The position numbers and the translations under genes were made by a program. A stretch of 21,687 bases of DNA from Elusimicrobia bacterium RIFOXYB2_FULL_49_7 (lineage in GTDB: Bacteria > Fibrobacterota > OXYB2-FULL-49-7): positions 15,220-36,906 of the forward strand of contig MGVN01000107.1 in the NCBI GenBank assembly GCA_001800515.1. The letters are read 5' to 3'. Below, in pieces: positions 15,656 through 21,687 of the stretch (the stretch's first letter is position 1; each line of letters begins with the position of its first letter). The notes under the pieces are model-generated. The model made no database searches, had not been told where the DNA came from, and saw only the letters and a list, made by a program, of their open reading frames with translations.

Positions 15656-18409
15656 TTATTTTGCCAACACAAGCTTGATGTTACGCGACAGTCGGCCTGC
15701 TTTCAGTTGGCAGATATAAATGCCGCTGGGTAAGCTGCTGCCGGCAAACAAGACCTCATGAGAACCGCTTTTTCGTTCCTCATCCAACAGTCGGGCCACC
15801 CGCTTTCCGGAAATGGTGCAAAGAGTCATTGTAACTCTGCCGGAAACCGGCAGAAAGAAACGGATGGTTGTAGCCGGATTGAACGGATTGGGTACGTTCT
15901 GGAATAGTGTCAATTCCGTGGGGACAATGCTTCCGGTCATCTTCTTTTCCGCTCCGATGCCGTTGATTTCATCGATGGCGACCTGCATGGCAGTACGGAC
16001 CCACTCGAAAGGTTCCACGACAATGGCCGCTTCAAGTGCCGGAATATGAGCCGTGTTCATCATATGGCCCAGCGCCTCTGCTGCACCGGCACGGATATTT
16101 TCATCATTACCATCACTGAGATTGGCCAAAATTTCCGTGATTTTTGTCTCATCCTTCAACCAGCCCATCCCAATCATCGAACGCATGACACCTACCTTGA
16201 ACTGGGGGGTGGCCATGGAGGCATCAAAGAAATTTCGAATGGCCGTCGTTTGGGCGGTGTCTCCAGCCCGGGCCAAAGCACAAAGGGCCAATGCGCGGAC
16301 ATCCCAATCAGAAGCTGAAGCAAAAAGCCGAACATGGCCGATGATGTCCGCATTGCCGATATTGCACAAAATCCGGAAAAAGGCCCAACGCAGTTGATCA
16401 TAGGCTGATACGCTCCGGGCCATGGCTGCAATGGGGCCTGAAAACTCACTCCACCCCTGCTGTTCGGCCTGATGAGCAATAACCAAACCGGTATTGAGCC
16501 AGTGAGCGTCCGACACCCAAAGAGAGGCACTCCTGGTTGTTATCAGGTTGAGCAAAATCGGACGGGCACGTTCCGGATCGGTCAGATAAAGAACAATGAC
16601 CGCTTTTTCTTTCTGCGGGCTGCGGGATTCAACATAAACAAGCGATTCCACAACGGCAAAAGTAGCGGTATCCGGCCTTTCCAACAGGTAATCCAGGGCC
16701 AGTCCGCGGGGACCAAGGGCCCGGAGATTGGCCAACACCGTCTCCGTCGGTTGAATGGACGGCCGGGTGGACGCTTCCTGCCAGCGTTTCCGCGTTCCGG
16801 AAGCCGGCATCATCTCAGGCATCGTCCCGACGGTGGCCGGTGATTCCTTCTCCAGAGTATGGTTGCCCTCACCCGTGGCCGCAATGGCTTCCACACTGAT
16901 GGATTGGCATACCACACTATCCCAGGCATCTCCTGCAGCGGCAATGTCGTAAGTATACGGGGTATTTTCCACGACCGTGATATTGCGACGGCCATCGCCT
17001 TCGGGATCATCCCAAACATAGGTCACTTTTAGAGCGGTTCCCGCAGCCAGAGTCCCTTTAACCGTGATATGATTCAGACCCGGTTGAAGCTGCGGCAAAG
17101 AAAAAAGGTTTTGCTGGACAAGGGTCCGGAATTCAATACCTGTGACTTCACAATCAGAAGCCTGATCCGCGGCCAGAAGTTCCAGTTTCAACCGATAGGC
17201 ATACAACCCGAAAGGGGAATTGAATCCGACCGGCGGCAGACTGGATGAGGTCACGGTATAGGTCGAACAAATACGCATGCTGTCAGCCTGATCCACCCCG
17301 AGCGTGCTGCAGGTCCAAAGCGGCTGATAGGAGACGCCATCATCCACCGACAGCAAGAGACGAATCGAATCACCCGCATTGACGCGAGTGTAATAGAGTT
17401 TGACCTCCGCATTCGAAACGATATAGGGAGTGCGGAAATGCCAAACCGCAGAACCGGCTTGTCCCGTCATTGCAGGGCGAAGCAAACCGGAGGCCATTTG
17501 TACCGGCGCTTCGGCCAATCCTTCGGTCCAGGAGGGATCAGATAAGTCGGGGGCATAGGTCCAGGTACCATTGCCATAATCCACTCGGTAGGTGCCGGTT
17601 CCATAGGGCCCGCGCTCATAAATCGGTACGGTTTGAAAACTGTATCGAATATTCGATTGATAAGGCTTGCCGAGGTTTCCCCAGAGTCGCTCCAGTTTTT
17701 CGCCCTTTCGGAAGGAAAGCTCGGTACGATGGCGCGGAAAAGCGACATGATCGCAGTGGACCCATTGGCCCGGCACCCAACCCGCATAATAGGTCTCACA
17801 CCCTAAACCATTCGCACCGAGCAGCCGTTCACGTGTGTTGTTCAGACGATATCCGCCTTCCGACACGTCAAACGCATGCCATCGTTCGATACCATCCGTG
17901 TCCCGATAATAACAATGTGCCATGGTGTGTTCCACCCGCACATACTTTTCAGCCCGGAAACCCAGGGAGCGCCAAACCGCCTCCACCGCGCGGGTCAAAC
18001 CGTCGCAATCCTGAGTACCATACACATTCAGTACCTTGATAGGTTCCTGCACCATACCGCCGTAGGTTTGTGACCAAACGTTTTTCGTGCGGCGTTCGTT
18101 GGGCGGATTGCCGTCCGTGTACATGGTCCACCGCCTCACCCAGCGCCAAACCGCAATCAGACTGTCCATGGGATTTTGGGCGTCGCATAACCGGATGGCA
18201 TCCGAACCGAATTGACGCAGATCCGACCCGTCGGGCCAGCGGTCGCATACGACCGTGACCCCGGTAGCTGCGGGTGTCTCACATAAAAAGGTGCCGGGTT
18301 CGAGTTCCGATTCTCCGCGCCAATAAGTCATGTCCTGACTCAGGTTAGACTGGGCCTGAATCATCACTCCGATTCCGGCCAGTAAAAACAATAGGGTGAT
18401 TCGTGTCAT
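15656..18409 (-). CDS. Secreted transglutaminase-like / HEAT-repeat protein with type IX sorting domain (paralogue 1)
   Basis: The ATG at 18409 is chosen because AAGGGGAT lies just upstream and the signal peptide MTRITLLFLLAGIGVMIQAQ follows; an upstream TTG in frame is less likely. The product has 917 residues. The transglutaminase-like core carries Cys135 (GTQDCDGLTRAVEAVWRSLG), His161 (EHTMAHCYY) and Asp181 (RWHAFDVSEG). Then come the conserved PRHRTELSFRKGEKLERLWG block, beta-rich domains (AVWHFRTPYIVSNAEV; PQLQPGLNHITVKGTL), HEAT-like helical repeats (about 560-825) and a type IX sorting domain (about 833-917; PNPFNPATTIRFFLP, LPSGIYICQLKAGRLS). It heads the three-gene secreted unit and is homologous to the 806-residue protein two genes on. 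The triad is intact, so activity is plausible; cross-linking, hydrolysis or peptidoglycan/protein substrate cannot be told. Confidence 0.82.
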   Translation of the reverse strand: MTRITLLFLLAGIGVMIQAQSNLSQDMTYWRGESELEPGTFLCETPAATGVTVVCDRWPDGSDLRQFGSDAIRLCDAQNPMDSLIAVWRWVRRWTMYTDGNPPNERRTKNVWSQTYGGMVQEPIKVLNVYGTQDCDGLTRAVEAVWRSLGFRAEKYVRVEHTMAHCYYRDTDGIERWHAFDVSEGGYRLNNTRERLLGANGLGCETYYAGWVPGQWVHCDHVAFPRHRTELSFRKGEKLERLWGNLGKPYQSNIRYSFQTVPIYERGPYGTGTYRVDYGNGTWTYAPDLSDPSWTEGLAEAPVQMASGLLRPAMTGQAGSAVWHFRTPYIVSNAEVKLYYTRVNAGDSIRLLLSVDDGVSYQPLWTCSTLGVDQADSMRICSTYTVTSSSLPPVGFNSPFGLYAYRLKLELLAADQASDCEVTGIEFRTLVQQNLFSLPQLQPGLNHITVKGTLAAGTALKVTYVWDDPEGDGRRNITVVENTPYTYDIAAAGDAWDSVVCQSISVEAIAATGEGNHTLEKESPATVGTMPEMMPASGTRKRWQEASTRPSIQPTETVLANLRALGPRGLALDYLLERPDTATFAVVESLVYVESRSPQKEKAVIVLYLTDPERARPILLNLITTRSASLWVSDAHWLNTGLVIAHQAEQQGWSEFSGPIAAMARSVSAYDQLRWAFFRILCNIGNADIIGHVRLFASASDWDVRALALCALARAGDTAQTTAIRNFFDASMATPQFKVGVMRSMIGMGWLKDETKITEILANLSDGNDENIRAGAAEALGHMMNTAHIPALEAAIVVEPFEWVRTAMQVAIDEINGIGAEKKMTGSIVPTELTLFQNVPNPFNPATTIRFFLPVSGRVTMTLCTISGKRVARLLDEERKSGSHEVLFAGSSLPSGIYICQLKAGRLSRNIKLVLAK
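15659..15913 (-). other. Type IX C-terminal sorting domain module, copy B
   Basis: These codons encode the last 85 residues of the first transglutaminase-like protein: PNPFNPATTIRFFLP, GRVTMTLCTISGKRVARLLD, EERKSGSHEV, LPSGIYIC and RLSRNIKLVLAK. With the module at 13776-14030 they form an imperfect direct repeat about 1.9 kb apart, SGKRVARLLDEERKSG being identical in both. Shared ancestry by duplication or homogenisation is likely. Confidence 0.85.
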
Positions 18410-18685
18410 CCGTTTTATCCCCTTTTTTAAAACCAACAGCAAGAATTTCAATGTTTGATCAATATCAATAATACATTAGGTTTAAATAGATAGGTTTATT
18501 ATCCTTAATATATGTTTTTATCCGTTTGTTTTCTAATCTTTTTAGACACGGTTTCGGATTAGAGACCCATGCAGAGGTCGCCCTATTTCAGATGGCCTTT
18601 GTTACGCAGGTCGACCATTTGTTCGGCCCTTTTTCCAAGATTCTTTCCTTTTGGTTTTATCCGGTCGATATGTATCTTTTTACCC
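18410..18685. promoter_or_regulatory. Divergent intergenic region with an 8-bp direct repeat
   Basis: This 276-base gap separates the minus-strand secreted-protein unit from the plus-strand NlpC/P60 gene and must contain both promoters. Bases 18430-18545 are strongly AT-rich. TAGGTTTA occurs at 18477-18484 and again at 18491-18498, a 14-base period, and TTGAT-N4-ATCAA forms a small dyad near 18456-18469. No -35/-10 pair could be assigned with confidence on either strand. Bases 18540-18680 are more GC-balanced and hold no supported gene. Confidence 0.4.
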
Positions 18686-19216
18686 ATGTCACCATCGCTG
18701 ATCCGATGCCAGTTATCCCTCTTTTTAGTGCTCCTGTTGTCCGCCTGTTCCCCATCCGTTCGCTTTACACGCGACAACGGCCGTCTGCCGGTTCATGCGA
18801 CAGCGCAAAAAAAGGCGCCCCCGGCCGATCAATGGCTTCCTATGAACAACGCCTGTTTGGCCCAAGCAGTACAACGCTGGAAAGGAACCCCCTATCTCTT
18901 CGGCGGCTTGTCGGAAAAGGGAATTGACTGCTCCGGATTTGTTAAAAAAATCTTCTGGGAATGCAACCGCGTACAACTGCCGCGCAATTCCCGTGAGCAG
19001 GCGGAATACGGCCGGTCGGTTCGCAAAGGAGAGCTGGCACCCGGAGATATCCTCTTTTTTAAAATCCGGTCATTCAAGATTAATCATGTAGGCATTTATA
19101 TCGGGGACGGGCGTTTTGCTCATGCCAGTACCAGTGAAGGAGTGACCGTCACTCCGCTGGAAGATCCCTATTATAAAGATCGGTTTGTCTTGGCCCGACG
19201 GCTCTATACGGAATAA
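18686..19216 (+). CDS. NlpC/P60-family lipoprotein (putative cell-wall endopeptidase)
   Basis: NlpC/P60 enzymes cleave peptide bonds in peptidoglycan stems, commonly D-gamma-Glu-diamino acid links. The start at 18686 gives a clean lipoprotein signal, MSPSLIRCQLSLFLVLLLSA followed by Cys21 (lipobox LSAC); the upstream in-frame extension lacks signal character, though the ribosome site here is weak. The 176-residue chain carries the catalytic Cys82 in GIDCSGFVKKIF, His134 in INHVGIYIGDG and His146 in RFAHASTSEG, with LPRNSREQAEYG and LAPGDILFF typical of the domain. No SH3 or LysM module is present, so it is a minimal enzyme of the Spr/MepS type. The pheA gene begins 13 bases after the stop, suggesting co-transcription although the functions look unrelated. 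Confidence 0.9.
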   Translation: MSPSLIRCQLSLFLVLLLSACSPSVRFTRDNGRLPVHATAQKKAPPADQWLPMNNACLAQAVQRWKGTPYLFGGLSEKGIDCSGFVKKIFWECNRVQLPRNSREQAEYGRSVRKGELAPGDILFFKIRSFKINHVGIYIGDGRFAHASTSEGVTVTPLEDPYYKDRFVLARRLYTE

Positions 19217-19229
19217 GCAGGAGGAACCA

Positions 19230-20063
19230 ATGAATAAGATCGCATTTCTGGGAGAACGGGGAACCTTCAGTGAATTGGCGGCGGTCAAGTTTTTTGCCGG
19301 GAGAACAAGAACTCACTCCTGCCGCGGTTTTGAAGAAATCTTTCAATGTGTGGCAAACGGCCGTTGTCGATATGGCATTGTCCCCATTGAAAACTCGCTC
19401 TCCGGCAGTATTCATCAAAACTACGATCTGCTGTTGAATCATGATGTCTGGATTTGCGGTGAATTAAAGCTGCGAATCAGCCATTGCCTTATTGCCAACC
19501 CCGGCACAAAACTCAGCGATTTACGGCGGGTTTTCTCACATCCTGTGGCCCTGGCTCAGTGTCAACGTTTCTTAAAAAAACTGAAAGGCGTAAAATCCTT
19601 CTCCTACCGGGATACCGCAGGTTCTGTGCTTCATATCAAAGAAAATGGATTTTGCGATGCCGCCGCTATTGCCTCCCAACAGGTCGCCGAAGATCACCAC
19701 ATGACCATTCTGAAATCACGCATAGAAGACAATGTTAAAAATTTCACCCGTTTTTTTGTAATGACTAAAAAGAAAGTGCCGGTCAAAGGGCCTTGTAAGA
19801 CCTCCATCGTCTTTGCCCTGAAAAACGTTCCCGGCGCCCTCTACAAAAGCCTTTCCATCTTCGCCATCCGGGACATCAATCTGTATAAGATCGAATCACG
19901 TCCCATCCCGGGCTCGCCGTGGAAGTATATGTTCTATCTTGATTTCGAAGGCCGATACAACGATCCCGTGATTCAAAAGACCCTGACCCACCTTCAGGAA
20001 ATCTCGAATTATTTCAAGGTGATGGGTTCCTATCCCATTGGCAAGGAAGTGGAACCGGGTTAA
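19230..20063 (+). CDS. pheA: Prephenate dehydratase with ACT domain (phenylalanine biosynthesis)
   Basis: Prephenate dehydratase converts prephenate to phenylpyruvate in the cytoplasm, the committed step to phenylalanine. The start at 19230 is chosen for AGGAGG five bases upstream; the product has 277 residues, the usual length of the monofunctional enzyme. The catalytic domain shows FLGERGTFSELAA, GIVPIENSLSGSIHQNYDLL and the NFTRFFV motif (TRF at 173-175, holding the catalytic Thr). The ACT domain starts with NVPGALYKSL (GALxxxL, 202-208) and has the ESRP motif (222-225) for phenylalanine feedback binding. No chorismate mutase domain is fused. It follows the NlpC/P60 gene by 13 bases; no other aromatic genes are in the window. 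Confidence 0.95.
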   Translation: MNKIAFLGERGTFSELAAVKFFAGRTRTHSCRGFEEIFQCVANGRCRYGIVPIENSLSGSIHQNYDLLLNHDVWICGELKLRISHCLIANPGTKLSDLRRVFSHPVALAQCQRFLKKLKGVKSFSYRDTAGSVLHIKENGFCDAAAIASQQVAEDHHMTILKSRIEDNVKNFTRFFVMTKKKVPVKGPCKTSIVFALKNVPGALYKSLSIFAIRDINLYKIESRPIPGSPWKYMFYLDFEGRYNDPVIQKTLTHLQEISNYFKVMGSYPIGKEVEPG

Positions 20064-20117
20064 AGAATGCATTCTCACCCGCTTGACGCGCTCGGGCTAC
20101 GGATACGCTCTTGAAAA

Positions 20118-21305
20118 CTACGGCCGGTAGAAAATCAGGGAGGGCAATAAATCATCCTCTGCAAAGAGGAATCGACCGTCCTTTAACGGAAGAATCTGGC
20201 AGGCGGTGTAGGTCATTTGACGCGCACCGATGAGCGGATTATTAAACCGGAGCAAGCCGAGATCTTCAAAGCCGCCCTGAACAGGATCATAGGTAAAATA
20301 GTGCGTGTACTCATTGCCGGCACCCGCCAAACCGTGGATTTTGTTCCCCTGAAACACCAAGCTTTTGATATTACCCGCCATAATCGGTTTTCCCAGGTTC
20401 ACAAGGCGTTTGGTCGTCGGATCAAAGGAAAAGAGAAAACCGTCTACCGACGTCCCGCCATATAACTTACCGTCATCGGAAAGGGCCCAGGATTCCACCC
20501 GGTTGGTCATGATATGATACTGGACATACGGCAGGCTGACAGCCAGTTTTTCAATTTTATTAGCCTGCGGATCATAGCAGAAAAGCCGACCGAATCCCGC
20601 GGTACCATATATCTTGCCTGTTTTATCACAGCCGAGCGCTTTGCAAAGATGGGCTTCTTTATTCTGGTGTAAACCCTCTATCTGTGGGGCTTCCGTCGTA
20701 TCCGGCTCGGTTTCATGAAACAGGACAGCTTGCCGCGACTTGATATCATAAACAAAAAAAGCGTTGGAAGGAAAAAGGATTCCGTAGAGCTTGTCCCCGG
20801 TCAAGGCGGGCAGCAAAGTGAAAATCCCCTGTTTATCCGCCACTTGTCCCATTTTTTCAACTTTAAGCGATTTCCCGGCAGAATGGATTTTCAAGAGGTT
20901 TCCGGTGGTTCCTTCCGAGCCAAAAGTGCCGGCATACACAGTACTGTCCCCCACGGCGGCCAGAGCATAAGCAGGAACGGTTTCTTTTTCCTGAACAGCC
21001 GAAAAAGTCTGAAAATCTGTTATGACTTCTTTGGTAAGATCAAAACGGAAAATAAGAGGTGAACGGTTCGGATATTCCGGCCGAGTTACGCCAATAACAA
21101 AATGGCCGGCCTGCGCCACAGCCCGAATATCTGCTGATCCAAGCGGCAGTTTGACCTTTCCCTTTTCCGGATGGGCAAGATCCACCACATATTCCGCCGC
21201 ATTATTACTTTTTAGATAAATTTCAATCTTCTCGGCAGCATCAACAGATAAAGGAATGAAAATAAAAAAAGTCAATAAAGTTATAGTTATGGATAAGCGT
21301 TTCAT
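20118..21305 (-). CDS. Secreted beta-propeller-like protein
   Basis: The 395-residue product has a signal peptide (MKRLSITITLLTFFIFIPLS, cleavage probably after VDAA) and then repeating four-strand units with the pattern GDSTVYAGTFG, GDKLYGILFPSNAFFVYDI, GKIYGTAGFGRLFCYDP, GKLYGGTSVDGFLFSFDP and YTHYFTYDP. Blades of 40-60 residues with a LYG..../..YD(P/I) rhythm indicate a six- or seven-bladed beta-propeller of the kind seen in lactonase/SMP-30-like or Kelch-like proteins. No catalytic site is evident. Its ATG overlaps the stop of the upstream propeller gene by four bases (ATGA) and is preceded by AAGGAAAT, so the pair is one operon. The location is periplasm or cell exterior; the function is unknown. 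Confidence 0.75.
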   Translation of the reverse strand: MKRLSITITLLTFFIFIPLSVDAAEKIEIYLKSNNAAEYVVDLAHPEKGKVKLPLGSADIRAVAQAGHFVIGVTRPEYPNRSPLIFRFDLTKEVITDFQTFSAVQEKETVPAYALAAVGDSTVYAGTFGSEGTTGNLLKIHSAGKSLKVEKMGQVADKQGIFTLLPALTGDKLYGILFPSNAFFVYDIKSRQAVLFHETEPDTTEAPQIEGLHQNKEAHLCKALGCDKTGKIYGTAGFGRLFCYDPQANKIEKLAVSLPYVQYHIMTNRVESWALSDDGKLYGGTSVDGFLFSFDPTTKRLVNLGKPIMAGNIKSLVFQGNKIHGLAGAGNEYTHYFTYDPVQGGFEDLGLLRFNNPLIGARQMTYTACQILPLKDGRFLFAEDDLLPSLIFYRP

Positions 21306-21687
21306 GGATTGATTTCCTTTTCCGGATTGAAAACCACAAAACGGGCCACCGAAGAACCGGACTCCCCGGCTCCGTTTCCTTCCACATGGCGGCGGGCGGC
21401 AAAATAGATATTCCCCTTTTCATCCATAATCTGACAACCCGTGACTTCCGCTATTTCATCCCAGGAGAATTCCTTGACGATTTCCTTTTTGTGCGTCTTG
21501 AGGTCCATGGATACCAGAGTGGACTGGTCTTTCTTAACCCCGCCACCATGGCCGCCAATCCAATAATACAGCTTGTTGTTTGAATGGCAGACCAGGTTTG
21601 GACAATGCAAGCCGTGGATGGTCTTTTTGGAAAGCTCGGTTGTGGGCTCTAAAATGGAGCCAAGATCCGTAATAGGGCCTATTCCCT
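21302..21687 (-). CDS. Beta-propeller-like protein, C-terminal part (5' end beyond window)
   Basis: The frame is open from the window edge to the stop at 21302, giving about 128 visible residues. The sequence GIGPITDLGSI, IHGLHCPNLVCHSNNKLYYW, STLVSMDLKTHKKEIV, GCQIMDEKGNIYFAARR and SSVARFVVFNPEKEI shows the same beta-blade rhythm (KLYYW..., GNIYFAAR...) as the downstream gene, so it is probably a related propeller. It overlaps the next gene by four bases. The N-terminus, signal peptide and size cannot be seen. Confidence 0.65.
   Translation of the reverse strand, partial: GIGPITDLGSILEPTTELSKKTIHGLHCPNLVCHSNNKLYYWIGGHGGGVKKDQSTLVSMDLKTHKKEIVKEFSWDEIAEVTGCQIMDEKGNIYFAARRHVEGNGAGESGSSVARFVVFNPEKEINP

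Noticed and set aside
18569..18685. N-terminal extension of the NlpC/P60 gene to an ATG at 18569
   Set aside because: The extra 39 residues are not signal-like and would bury the clear lipoprotein signal that starts at 18686.
20064..20075. 12-bp palindrome AGAATGCATTCT right after the pheA stop
   Set aside because: Too short and AT-rich, no T-run; not a convincing terminator or site by itself.
1..21687. CRISPR arrays, tRNA or rRNA genes, transposases
   Set aside because: No regularly spaced repeats, no cloverleaf-like segments and no transposase-like frames were seen on either strand; the repeated modules are explained by paralogous genes.

Overview
The window reads as chromosomal DNA from a motile, diderm bacterium. 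Motility is shown by flagellar genes flhA, flhF, flhG and fliA plus a chemoreceptor. A type IX secretion lifestyle is suggested by two secreted proteins ending in a Por-type C-terminal sorting domain (PNPFNP..TTIRF..LP..G...SGKRVARLLDEERKSG...LPSGIYIC.L). Flagella plus type IX sorting domains point to the FCB superphylum outside ordinary Bacteroidetes (for example Fibrobacterota, Raymondbacteria, KSB1 or Latescibacteria-like lineages). This placement is inference; no rRNA gene is present.

Layout. (1) 1-6140, plus strand: a tight flagellar/regulatory operon, flhA (5' cut by the window edge) - flhF - flhG - small two-helix membrane protein - fliA (sigma-28) - small charged protein - HDOD protein - small Cys-motif/coiled-coil protein. 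(2) 6137-7604, minus: an AT-rich two-gene unit, lipoprotein then outer-membrane beta-barrel-like protein, whose end overlaps the end of the flagellar operon. (3) 7605-9065, minus: wreckage of an arsenic/thiol-type operon. It holds a truncated arsR, one intact Cys-rich membrane-anchored thioredoxin-fold-like gene, an internal permease fragment and the first third of an ArsG-like permease. (4) 9091-11247, minus: a complete Cache/HAMP/MA chemoreceptor with a possible sigma-28 promoter. (5) 11345-18409, minus: the most distinctive part, three large secreted proteins. Two are paralogous transglutaminase-like/HEAT-repeat proteins flanking a TIGR03790-type protein. The first two genes of the unit encode type IX sorting domains and the third does not. 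(6) 18686-20063, plus: an NlpC/P60 lipoprotein followed by prephenate dehydratase (pheA). (7) 20118 to the end, minus: two overlapping genes for beta-propeller-like proteins, the upstream one cut by the window edge.

How it works together. Region 1 builds and positions the flagellum (FlhA export gate; FlhF/FlhG placement and number) and switches on late flagellar genes (FliA); the chemoreceptor in region 4 may be a FliA target. Region 5 is the best candidate for an undescribed system. It encodes a secreted set in which two Cys-His-Asp transglutaminase-fold enzymes with C-terminal helical repeats are made together with a TIGR03790 protein that shows gingipain-like landmarks and carries an inserted dockerin-like calcium loop. 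A perfect 28-bp palindrome lies just inside the third gene. No tRNA, rRNA, CRISPR array, transposase or convincing intrinsic terminator was seen.
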